Shown here: positions 28,046 through 35,417 of the stretch, piece after piece
Layout of the letters: each line of letters opens with the position of its first letter
How positions within the stretch are numbered: the first letter of the stretch is position 1
DNA from: Sinomicrobium oceani
GTDB taxonomy: Bacteria; Bacteroidota; Bacteroidia; Flavobacteriales; Flavobacteriaceae
Reading direction: 5' to 3'
NCBI RefSeq assembly: GCF_900119185.1
Contig: NZ_FPJE01000035.1
Span: 3,232-42,396 of the forward strand
DNA length: 39,165 nucleotides
The notes under the pieces: generated by a model
Told to the model about the DNA's origin: nothing
Seen by the model: only the letters and a program-made list of their open reading frames with translations
Database searches by the model: none
Program-made: the position numbers and the translations under genes

Positions 28046-28478
28046 GAATGCGTTTTTGACTGTTGTATTTGGTCTGTGCCTACTTTTTTCGGTAGCGGCA
28101 CAGGAAAAAGTAACATGGAAAGATCTGGCCGATGTAAATTTTACGTCCAAGTATTTCGATGCTACAGATGAATATTTTCTGGTACCCGATTTCGGGAAAA
28201 GTGTGAAAGAACTCGAAGGTAAAGAAATATCCATTACCGGTTATTTTTTAAGCCTTTCCCCCGAGGATGGGATTTATATGCTTTCCCAGAACCCTATGGC
28301 TTCCTGTTTTTTCTGTGGTGGCGGCGGACCGGAATCGGTAATGGAAGTAAAGTTTACCAATACACCCGCTTTTAAGACCGATGAAGTGGTTACGGTAACC
28401 GGAAAGCTGAAACTGAATGCGGACGATGTCAATCATTGCAATTATATCGTTACCGGCGCAAGCGGTTTTGCTTTGTAG
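28038..28478 (+). CDS. DUF3299-like secreted protein
   Basis: A protein of about 146 residues, started at ATG 28038 (MIRNAFLTVVFGLCLLFSVAAQ, a good signal peptide) with GCAGGTG just upstream. This start overlaps the permease stop by 8 bp and so couples translation. The mature protein begins KVTWKDLADV and has the strand GKEISITGYFLSL, both typical of DUF3299 (PF11736), a small OB-like domain found beside zinc-regulated ABC clusters. CFFC (C90, C93) and HC (H133, C134) could form a metal site. It is probably a periplasmic partner of the transporter. Family assignment is by motif memory and is moderate; the metal site is inference. Confidence 0.6.
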   Translation: MIRNAFLTVVFGLCLLFSVAAQEKVTWKDLADVNFTSKYFDATDEYFLVPDFGKSVKELEGKEISITGYFLSLSPEDGIYMLSQNPMASCFFCGGGGPESVMEVKFTNTPAFKTDEVVTVTGKLKLNADDVNHCNYIVTGASGFAL

Positions 28479-28518
28479 ACCGATCATCCCGAAGTTATAT
28501 CAATAAAAAAATGAAATT

Positions 28519-28941
28519 ATGAGTGCAGCTATGACACCGGTGAACAAAGACATAGAAAACCTGCTGAGGTCACATCGTTTGAAACGGACTTCTGCGCGTA
28601 TGGAAATATTATCACTATTGCTCGGGAGCAGTCACACCATATCCTATAATGATATCAGTGATGCACTGGGAGATAATTTTGATAAATCGACGGTCTACAG
28701 AACACTGAACAGTTTTGAGGAAAAAGGGATTATCCATGCTGTGAACGATGGTACGGGAGGTATAAAATATGCTGTAACCCGCGAAGAAGGCCGGGAAGCA
28801 CATGTGCATTTCAAATGCGACAACTGTTCGCAGACCTATTGTCTTCCGGATACTAAAATTCCGAATGTCAAGGCACCCCGCGGGTTTGTTATAAAAAACT
28901 CTTCATTGCTGATAAACGGTACCTGCAAATACTGTTCTTAA
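28519..28941 (+). CDS. Fur-family metalloregulator, probably Zur
   Basis: A 140-residue DNA-binding repressor. The winged-helix part (residues 8-85) contains the recognition helix region DKSTVYRTLNSFEEKG. The dimerisation part has HVHFKC and two CxxC pairs (C100/C103 and C136/C139) forming the structural zinc site. Fur, Zur and PerR cannot be separated by these motifs alone. I favour Zur because the gene closes an operon encoding a His-rich ABC system and faces a MerC-like gene, and because palindromic motifs sit on the shared promoter. It is 40 bp after the DUF3299-like gene. Its 3' end overlaps the convergent DUF6787 gene by 4 bp. Confidence 0.85.
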   Translation: MSAAMTPVNKDIENLLRSHRLKRTSARMEILSLLLGSSHTISYNDISDALGDNFDKSTVYRTLNSFEEKGIIHAVNDGTGGIKYAVTREEGREAHVHFKCDNCSQTYCLPDTKIPNVKAPRGFVIKNSSLLINGTCKYCS

Positions 28942-29246
28942 GACTTCGGAAGTATAAACCCCAGTCCCATTCTGCGGAGCATCTTTTTTTCGAAATCCCA
29001 GAAAAAACGAAACTGGCCGAAAAGCCATCCGAAAATCACGAGAAGTACCTGGTAAACAGGGAAAATAAGAACAATACGCAGGGTCCAGTACAACGCCGCA
29101 TGCATATTTCCTTCATGCATTTCAAAAAATGTAAGGAGAGGTCCTGCAAGCTTCGCAGAAGACGAACCGGTAAGCGCGAAGACCACAAATATGATGAAAA
29201 GCTGGAAGTTCGACTCCACTCCCCACCGCTTTTTTAATTTCTCCAT
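28938..29246 (-). CDS. DUF6787-type small membrane protein
   Basis: A 102-residue protein opening MEKLKKRWGVESNFQLFIIFVVFALTGSSSAKLA, a pattern I associate with the flavobacterial DUF6787 family. It has two hydrophobic segments (about residues 15-38 and 52-75) and a basic C-terminus (EKKMLRRMG). The function is unknown. It is convergent with, and overlaps by four bases, the Fur-family gene, and the DUF6146 gene lies 50 bp upstream on the same strand. Confidence 0.65.
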   Translation of the reverse strand: MEKLKKRWGVESNFQLFIIFVVFALTGSSSAKLAGPLLTFFEMHEGNMHAALYWTLRIVLIFPVYQVLLVIFGWLFGQFRFFWDFEKKMLRRMGLGFILPKS

Positions 29247-29296
29247 GTCCTGTTATTTAGACGTTGCAAAGATAAGCAACAAAAACGATCTTAAGA

Positions 29297-29746
29297 TCAG
29301 ATTCTCGGAATAAAACCGGCCAGCCGCTGGTTGTATTTCCGTTGGAAATAGATAAAATAATTGTAGAGTTTATAATTGACTTCATACCCGTAATCGGTTT
29401 GGGGGTCGTAATCGATCTGAAGCGTGTACAGATCCGGATCATAGCGAAAAGGTTGTGTCACACGCTGGTTCCAGCTGATGACGTATATCTGATTGCGGTT
29501 TTCGAGAAACTGTTGTGAATAATACCCTTCCGGGCGGGCTACACTGTGCAGCCATGCGTCGAATCCGGGCTCGATGATAATAATTTCGTATTCCAGGCTG
29601 TCGTTGGCAATAGCTACCGTATCATTGCCCTTACTGTTGAAAATGTCCGATTCTCCGGAGGTATAAGCGACCTTTCCGGACTGACAGGCCATGATAAAGC
29701 TCAAAACAAGGATGGCGAGTCCGCTGTACATATAAATTTTCTTCAT
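29297..29746 (-). CDS. DUF6146-type lipoprotein
   Basis: A 149-residue lipoprotein. The signal peptide MKKIYMYSGLAILVLSFIMAC ends in a Cys at 21 (lipobox FIMAC). The core EYEIIIIEPGFDAWLHSVARPEGYYSQQFLENRNQIYVISWNQRV, followed by YGYEVNYKLYNYFIYFQRKY, is the DUF6146 pattern found in Bacteroidota. No catalytic role is known. It lies between nadB (71 bp upstream on the same strand) and the DUF6787 gene; co-transcription with the nad genes is possible but not required. Confidence 0.7.
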   Translation of the reverse strand: MKKIYMYSGLAILVLSFIMACQSGKVAYTSGESDIFNSKGNDTVAIANDSLEYEIIIIEPGFDAWLHSVARPEGYYSQQFLENRNQIYVISWNQRVTQPFRYDPDLYTLQIDYDPQTDYGYEVNYKLYNYFIYFQRKYNQRLAGFIPRI

Positions 29747-29817
29747 TCTATTAAAGATAGGAAAAATATAAACATCCGTTCATCTTCTGATCCGGTTTCT
29801 TTTGCAGGCAGATCGTA

Positions 29818-31296
29818 TTACAACATAGTTCCTGCTACCGCAACGAGGTTTCTCAATTCGTAAAGGGAGACAGAGGAGTGGCCTTTACGGATCAGAAGGT
29901 GTGTCTTACGGGCAATTTTGTTGAGTTTTTGGCAGGTAGTCCCATCGGTTTGCCCCTGAGTGGCTTTTGTGATGTAGTGGCTGTACATCAGCTCCTGTAA
30001 TTCGGCGCGTAGTTTTTCCGTTAACAGATGCAATTCTTTGATCCGGGTGATGCGGCGTGGTTTTTCAGTACCGGAATAAGAGATGGGGGGCAGGGTGATA
30101 TGATCAAGGCGGTCTGCTGCGTTCGCGGCTGCCCTGCTTCCTATAACCACAGCTTCAAGCAGCGAGTTGGATGCCAGCCGGTTGGCTCCGTGAAGACCGC
30201 TGCAGGCACACTCGCCATTGGCATACAGGTGGTCTACCGAAGTTTTGCCTTCCGTATCGATGAGGATACCACCACATTGGTAATGAGCTGCCGGCCGTAT
30301 CGGTACAGGGCTTTCCGAAAGGTTGTAGCCTGCTTTCCTGCAATGCGCTGCGATATGTGGGAACGAGATCCGGAACATATCCGTGTCCAGATGACGGCAA
30401 TCGAGAAATACACGGTTTCCCCGCCTGAATTCCGTGAGTATTGCCGCGCTGACCACATCGCGGGTGGCCAGCTCTCCGTCGGGATGATAGGTAAACAGAA
30501 ACCGTTTTCCCTGTGTGTCGATAATATGGGCACCGAATCCTCTTACCGCTTCCGAAACCAGGAAAACCGGGTTTTGTGTTCCTTCATGTAAGGTTGTGGG
30601 GTGAAACTGGTAGAAAGACATATCGTGTATCCTGGCCCCGGCTCTCATGGCCATGGCTACACCGTCACCGGTAGCGATCAAAGGGTTTGTCGTAGTACCG
30701 AATACCTGCCCGCTGCCGCCTGTAGCCAAAAAGGTAAGCCGGGCATAACAATATCCGGTGTCCTCACTTCCGGATTGGAGATAACGGATACCCAGACAGC
30801 GGTTGTCTTTTACGATAAGATCTTTAACGAATACCCGGGAGTGAAAAACGATGTTTTTAAATTCTCCCGCTTTCCGTAACAAGGCCTCCAGGATACTTAG
30901 CCCGGTCTGATCCCTGCAATGCAGGATACGGTGCCTGCAATGACCGCCTTCCCGCCCCAGTTCCAGGTTTCCTTTGCTGTCGCGGTCAAAAGAGACGCCC
31001 CACCGGGAAAGTCGTGCAATCTGTTCGGGTGCCGAGCCGATAATAGTGCGGACCACCTGCTCATTACAAAGACCCCGACCCGCGCGAAGGGTATCCCTGA
31101 TATGATTTTCGAAAGAATCCCCAATGAGGTCTGTTACCGACGCTATACCTCCCTGGGCATACCGGGTATTGGTTTCTTTTATTTCTCCCTTGGTACAGAT
31201 GTATATGGAAATATCGGGGCGGAGCTCTGCGAGTTCAAGAGCAAAAGTTAACCCGGCAATACCGGACCCCAGTATGAATACGTCGCACGATCTCAT
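29818..31296 (-). CDS. nadB: L-aspartate oxidase
   Basis: A 492-residue FAD enzyme that oxidises L-aspartate to iminoaspartate, the first step of de novo NAD synthesis. The FAD-binding motif GSGIAGLTFALELAE is at residues 10-24. The family stretches YAQGGIA, EGGHCRHRILHCRDQTG, PTTLHEG, GFGAHIIDTQGKRF and AAHYQCGGILIDTEGKTSVDHLYANGECACSGLHGANRLASNSLLEA are intact. It is a little shorter than the E. coli protein at the C-terminus but looks complete. It starts four bases after nadA, so the two form an operon and hand over the unstable iminoaspartate. nadC is not in the window. Confidence 0.95.
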   Translation of the reverse strand: MRSCDVFILGSGIAGLTFALELAELRPDISIYICTKGEIKETNTRYAQGGIASVTDLIGDSFENHIRDTLRAGRGLCNEQVVRTIIGSAPEQIARLSRWGVSFDRDSKGNLELGREGGHCRHRILHCRDQTGLSILEALLRKAGEFKNIVFHSRVFVKDLIVKDNRCLGIRYLQSGSEDTGYCYARLTFLATGGSGQVFGTTTNPLIATGDGVAMAMRAGARIHDMSFYQFHPTTLHEGTQNPVFLVSEAVRGFGAHIIDTQGKRFLFTYHPDGELATRDVVSAAILTEFRRGNRVFLDCRHLDTDMFRISFPHIAAHCRKAGYNLSESPVPIRPAAHYQCGGILIDTEGKTSVDHLYANGECACSGLHGANRLASNSLLEAVVIGSRAAANAADRLDHITLPPISYSGTEKPRRITRIKELHLLTEKLRAELQELMYSHYITKATQGQTDGTTCQKLNKIARKTHLLIRKGHSSVSLYELRNLVAVAGTML

Positions 31297-31300
31297 AGTG

Positions 31301-32239
31301 TTATGGTGAAATTTTAAATATTTTTTCTATAGGCCGCAGTGCATTTTTCAGGAGTGTTTCTTCGAGCTGGACTTCGGGTGATTCGTCTGCCAGGCAGCGG
31401 TAAAGCTTTTCGAGGGTGTTCAGTTTCATGTAAGCACATTCACTACAGGCACAACTGTTATTTTCTTCAGGAGGTAAGGGGATAAACTGCTTATGCGGAG
31501 CGTCGTTTTCCAGTTGATGGATAATTCCGGCTTCTGTTCCGATAATAAAGGTTTCGGCTTCTTGGGTCCTGACGTATTCCCGTATTTGCGCAGTCGAACC
31601 TATAAAATGTGCGATGCGGAGGATGGCAGCTTCCGATTCGGGATGCGCAACGACTTTGGCCTGCGGATATTTTCGGTGAAGCTGTATTAGTTTTTCCAGG
31701 GAAAAGGCCTCGTGTACCATACACGAACCGTCCCATAAAACCATGTCGCGTCCCGTAACCTTGCACAGATAGGCTCCGAGGTTCTTATCCGGTACAAAAA
31801 TAATAGGTTGATCTTCGGGGATGGCACGGATGATGTTTTCGGCATTTGAAGAGGTACATACATAGTCGCTCATAGCCTTGATCGCTGCTCCCGTATTGAT
31901 GTAGCTCACTACCATGTGATCCGGGAAAAGCGCTTTGAAGCTGGCAAAATCTTCGGGTTTGCAATGATCGGCGAGAGAACATCCGGCTTCGGGGTCGGGG
32001 AGAAGTACACGTTTGTCGGGATTCAGGATTTTTGCGGTTTCCGCCATAAAACGGACGCCTGCAAAAACGATGGTGCCGGCTGTAGTCTTTGAGGCAACCC
32101 TGGCCAGTTCCAGACTGTCTCCTACGAAATCCGCAATATCCTGTATGGCTTTCTCCTGGTAACAATGGGCGAGGAGTATGGCATTTTTCTCATCGAGTAG
32201 TTTTCTGATCCGGGCACGGTAAAAGTCCTGGTTTTGCAT
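31301..32239 (-). CDS. nadA: Quinolinate synthase
   Basis: A 312-residue iron-sulfur enzyme condensing iminoaspartate with dihydroxyacetone phosphate to quinolinate. Conserved cysteines for the oxygen-sensitive 4Fe-4S cluster are C87 (EAGCSLADHC), C173 (GSCMVHE) and one of C263/C265/C268 (SCACSECAYM). Other family stretches are LAHCYQ, VGDSLELA, GVRFMAETAKILNPDKRVLLPD and GTEAGIIHQL. It is the first gene of the nadA-nadB operon. A minus-strand TACTTTTG (-7 box) lies at 32272-32279. The palindrome at 32302-32315 sits about 33 bases beyond that box and is shared with the anaerobic ribonucleotide reductase operon on the other strand. Confidence 0.96.
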   Translation of the reverse strand: MQNQDFYRARIRKLLDEKNAILLAHCYQEKAIQDIADFVGDSLELARVASKTTAGTIVFAGVRFMAETAKILNPDKRVLLPDPEAGCSLADHCKPEDFASFKALFPDHMVVSYINTGAAIKAMSDYVCTSSNAENIIRAIPEDQPIIFVPDKNLGAYLCKVTGRDMVLWDGSCMVHEAFSLEKLIQLHRKYPQAKVVAHPESEAAILRIAHFIGSTAQIREYVRTQEAETFIIGTEAGIIHQLENDAPHKQFIPLPPEENNSCACSECAYMKLNTLEKLYRCLADESPEVQLEETLLKNALRPIEKIFKISP

Positions 32240-32271
32240 AAATTGGTGTTTTTTGCAGTATTACAGACAGA

Positions 32272-32345
32272 CAAAAGTAACCGCTGTATGATGTGCAGAT
32301 TATGACATGTGTCATGTTTTGCTTTACAGGGTGTTTTTATATTTG
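32272..32345. promoter_or_regulatory. Divergent nadA / trx-nrdD promoters with a central CRP/FNR-like palindrome
   Basis: Leftward -7 box: minus-strand TACTTTTG at 32272-32279. Rightward: TTTG at 32318-32321 and TATATTTG at 32338-32345, both -7 boxes exact matches to TAnnTTTG. Between them is ATGACA-TG-TGTCAT, a perfect inverted repeat at 32302-32315. Its centre (32308.5) is exactly midway between the two -7 boxes, about 42 bases before each expected start point. A CRP/FNR-type activator that contacts RNA polymerase typically binds at that distance. Binding by an oxygen-responsive regulator is inference from the downstream genes. Confidence 0.55.
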
Positions 32346-32388
32346 TCTGAAGAAAAAGATATCCGATACGGTATAAACTATATATAAA

Positions 32389-33009
32389 ATGACAAAAGCG
32401 CATATTATCCGGGACAGTGCGGAAAAAGGTATTTCTTACGAGGCTTATGGTCTGTTGTTAAAAGAGCTCTCCGACACAGGCAAGACGACAGGACCCGACC
32501 AAAGCCCCGAACTGGTGGGGTTTACCAAACTTAATGCCAGCAGAATGCGCCGGCTGGATAAGAAGGTCGTTGTGCCGTCTGAAGCTATTCGTACCTTGCG
32601 GACTTGTATCCGTGAACCCCAGTTGTGGCTTGTTATTACCGAAAGCTGGTGCGGAGATGCTGCACAAACCATTCCCGTATTGCACCGTGTAACGGAAGCG
32701 GTGCCGGATGTCAGACTTCAGATGGTTATGCGAGATGAAAATCCCGGGCTGACCGATCTTTTCCTCACCGGTGGGGCCCGGTCTATTCCGAAACTTATTA
32801 TACTCAACCGCGATTTCCGGGTATTGCATACCTGGGGGCCACGTTCGGTAAAAGCGACTACTATCGTGGAGACTTACAGGAAAGAGCACGGCAAAATAGA
32901 TGCAGCCCTGAAAGAGTCTCTGCAAATATGGTACAACCGGGATATGGGGCAGGCCATAATAGAAGACCTGGTGCAGTTGCTCTGCATACCTTGTACCGAA
33001 AGTAAATGA
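32389..33009 (+). CDS. Thioredoxin-fold protein with single active-site Cys and a C-terminal CIPC
   Basis: A 206-residue cytoplasmic protein of the thioredoxin-like group (PF14595-like). The usual CxxC site is replaced by ESWCGDAAQTIPVL, leaving one Cys (C88) followed by Gly-Asp. The cis-proline region is GGARSIPKLIILNRDFRVLHTWGPR. Unusually, the C-terminus carries CIPC (C199, C202), a second possible redox pair five residues from the end. The gene is first in the operon with nrdD (13 bp gap), the detached glycyl-radical domain and nrdG. It might act as an electron donor or repair factor for the reductase, but this rests only on context. Confidence 0.75.
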   Translation: MTKAHIIRDSAEKGISYEAYGLLLKELSDTGKTTGPDQSPELVGFTKLNASRMRRLDKKVVVPSEAIRTLRTCIREPQLWLVITESWCGDAAQTIPVLHRVTEAVPDVRLQMVMRDENPGLTDLFLTGGARSIPKLIILNRDFRVLHTWGPRSVKATTIVETYRKEHGKIDAALKESLQIWYNRDMGQAIIEDLVQLLCIPCTESK

Positions 33010-33022
33010 TGAGAACTACAGC

Positions 33023-35140
33023 ATGATGAAACGTCTGGTCATAAAGAGAAACGGTGCGTATGTGAAGTTCGAAGCACATAAGGTCCGTACGGCTATAGAA
33101 AAAGCTTATGCGAGTGTAAGCAGAAGCCCTGATACGGAAGTTATAGAAGGGCTGCTGAAGCAGCTCGAAACGACCGATATTATGGTCGTCGAGGATATAC
33201 AGGACAGGATTGAAAAGGCGTTGTATACGGCAGGACATTTTGAGGTGATGCGTTCTTTTATGCGCTACAGACATACCCGTAAAATGCAGCGGGAACACAC
33301 CTGTGGACTACGGGAATACACCACCTATGTCGATAGTTCGCAGACTATTGCCGAGTATATCGAAGAAACCGACTGGCGCATACAGGCCAATGCCAATACT
33401 TCATATTCCAATGCAGGCCTTGTAAACAACGTGGCTGGAAAATTAATCGCCAATTACTGGCTGGATGAAGTATATTCCGAAGAAGAAGGGCAGTCTCATC
33501 GTAACGGCGATCTCCATATTCACGATCTGGATTGTCTCACGGGGTATTGTGCGGGCTGGAGTTTACGAGTCCTGCTCAACGAAGGTTTTAACGGGGTTCG
33601 TGGCAGGGTAGAGAGCAGGCCGCCCCATCATTTCAGGGAAGCCCTGGGACAGATGGCTAATTTTCTCGGAATATTACAAAGCGAATGGGCAGGTGCACAA
33701 GCGTTCAGCTCTTTTGATACCTATCTTGCCCCCTATGTTTTTAAAGATAGGCTTGATTATGAAAGTGTACGCAAAGCCATCCGGAGTTTTGTATATAACC
33801 TGAATGTTCCGGCCCGCTGGGGACAATCTCCTTTTACCAATATCACACTCGACTGGGTGGTCCCCGAAGATCTGAGCATGCAGACCCCGATGCGGGGAGA
33901 TCGTCATCTCTTCGAAGGTGATGAACATGAAGCGTTACGGATCAGGGCCAAAGCACGGGGAGCCGAAAGGCCGACCGATTTGCAATACAGGCATTTCCTC
34001 GAAGAGATGCAAATGATCAATAAGGCATATTACCAGGTGATGACCGAAGGAGATGCCGGAGGACAACCTTTTACCTTTCCCATTCCTATGGTGAATATCA
34101 CCGAAGATTTTGACTGGTACGGAGAAAATACGGATCTGCTTTTTGAAAATACCGCCAGAATGGGAACCTCTTATTTTCAGAACTTCATAGGAAGCCAGTA
34201 CCTTACCGACCAGAATGGAAACAAGGTGCGCAACCCCGAAGCGTATCAGCCCAATGCAGTAAGGAGTATGTGTTGCCGTTTGCAACTCGATCTCCGTGAA
34301 TTGCTGAAAAGGGGAAATGGCTTGTTCGGGAGTGCGGAAATGACAGGTAGTATCGGAGTGGTGACCATAAATATGGCCAGGCTGGGATACCTGTATCCCG
34401 GAAGAAAAAAGCAATGCTATCGCGCACTCGATCGTCTGCTGAGAATCGCGAGTTCCACACTGGAGAAAAAAAGGGTATTTATACAGGAGATGTACGACAG
34501 GGGACTGTACCCGTATACCAGACGTTATTTGCAGCATTTTCGCAATCATTTCTCGACTATCGGCGTGAACGGTATCAACGAAATGGTACGTAATTATACA
34601 GGAGATCAGTACGATCTGACCACGACTTACGGCCATACCATGGCCTCCGAAGTCCTGGAGTATATCCGAAAGCGTTTGCAGGAGTTCCAGGAAGCTACCG
34701 GCAATCTCTATAATCTGGAAGCAACTCCTGCGGAAGGTACTACATACAGGTTTGCCAGGGAAGACGTAAAGCGCTTCCCGGATATTCTACAGGCGGGGAC
34801 CCCGGAAAATCCGTATTACACCAACAGCTCGCAATTGCCGGTAGATTTTACCGATGATCCTTTCGAAGCATTATTGATGCAGGACGGGTTGCAATGCAAA
34901 TATACCGGGGGCACCGTATTGCACCTGTATATGAAAGAAAAAATAAGTTCTCCCGAAGCGTGCCGGCAGTTTGTAAAGACGGTACTTACCAATTTCAGGC
35001 TCCCCTATATAACGGTGACCCCGGTATTCAGTATCTGTCCGGTACACGGTTACCTGGACGGAGCATACGAGTTTTGTCCGATATGTGATGAGGAGTTGGA
35101 GGCAGCACGTGAAAAAAGAGAATATGCTGTCAAAAAATAA
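33023..35140 (+). CDS. nrdD: Anaerobic (class III) ribonucleotide reductase large chain lacking the glycyl-radical motif
   Basis: A 705-residue chain that reduces ribonucleotides to deoxyribonucleotides without oxygen. Residues 3-90 form an ATP-cone (MKRLVIKRNGAYVKFEAHKVRTAI). The catalytic 10-stranded barrel follows, including LHIHD-type NGDLHIHDLD and the conserved SMCCRLQLD (C417, C418). The C-terminal zinc site is C672, H675, C685, C688 (ICPVHGY...FCPIC). The normal chain continues 10-20 residues later into an RVxGY glycyl-radical loop; here it stops 17 residues after C688. No such motif occurs anywhere in the protein. The motif is in the next ORF, 35265-35417, and the two are presumably complementary. 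Confidence 0.93.
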   Translation: MMKRLVIKRNGAYVKFEAHKVRTAIEKAYASVSRSPDTEVIEGLLKQLETTDIMVVEDIQDRIEKALYTAGHFEVMRSFMRYRHTRKMQREHTCGLREYTTYVDSSQTIAEYIEETDWRIQANANTSYSNAGLVNNVAGKLIANYWLDEVYSEEEGQSHRNGDLHIHDLDCLTGYCAGWSLRVLLNEGFNGVRGRVESRPPHHFREALGQMANFLGILQSEWAGAQAFSSFDTYLAPYVFKDRLDYESVRKAIRSFVYNLNVPARWGQSPFTNITLDWVVPEDLSMQTPMRGDRHLFEGDEHEALRIRAKARGAERPTDLQYRHFLEEMQMINKAYYQVMTEGDAGGQPFTFPIPMVNITEDFDWYGENTDLLFENTARMGTSYFQNFIGSQYLTDQNGNKVRNPEAYQPNAVRSMCCRLQLDLRELLKRGNGLFGSAEMTGSIGVVTINMARLGYLYPGRKKQCYRALDRLLRIASSTLEKKRVFIQEMYDRGLYPYTRRYLQHFRNHFSTIGVNGINEMVRNYTGDQYDLTTTYGHTMASEVLEYIRKRLQEFQEATGNLYNLEATPAEGTTYRFAREDVKRFPDILQAGTPENPYYTNSSQLPVDFTDDPFEALLMQDGLQCKYTGGTVLHLYMKEKISSPEACRQFVKTVLTNFRLPYITVTPVFSICPVHGYLDGAYEFCPICDEELEAAREKREYAVKK

Positions 35141-35264
35141 CAGAAGCAGGGGTGTAAATATTATAAGCTATCGTTAATCTGCAAATGACAAAATGGTCGG
35201 GAGCCGGAAGCTTCCCTTAACTCATGCGCTGACCACTGAAAACAATGAATGAATACATAGAACT

Positions 35265-35417
35265 ATGAATACAACTAAACTCAGTGCCGGAGACGAAGAA
35301 AGAACCCGTTGCCTGGTTTACACCAGGGTCATGGGATATCACAGACCTGTAGAAAGCTTTAATACCGGGAAAAAAGGTGAGCATCGGCAACGTACATATT
35401 TCAGCGAAAAGGCATAA
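35265..35417 (+). CDS. Stand-alone glycyl-radical domain of the anaerobic ribonucleotide reductase (50 residues)
   Basis: A 50-codon ORF, ATG 35265 to TAA 35415-35417. Residues 16-46 read as the C-terminal radical domain of class III reductases: CLVY, RVMGYHRPV with predicted radical Gly24, then FNTGK, E39, R41/R43 and YF. The 26 residues after Gly24 match the length of the tail after the radical glycine in ordinary NrdD (25 in phage T4, as I recall). An in-frame TGA at 35250-35252 blocks extension upstream. The frame differs from nrdD and 124 bp separate the two, so a simple frameshift does not explain the split. nrdG, the radical-generating enzyme, overlaps its 3' end by 41 bp. Confidence 0.85.
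   Translation: MNTTKLSAGDEERTRCLVYTRVMGYHRPVESFNTGKKGEHRQRTYFSEKA

Noticed and set aside
33935-34636. 233-codon open frame on the minus strand
   Set aside because: It is opposite the conserved catalytic part of nrdD; shadow frame.
35100-35300. A simple frameshift or sequencing error splitting nrdD
   Set aside because: Restoring one chain would need more than one change: a stop at 35138-35140, another in-frame stop within the next 50 bases, a 124-bp gap and a frame change. The small ORF also has its own ATG and an upstream stop in frame. Separate genes fit better.
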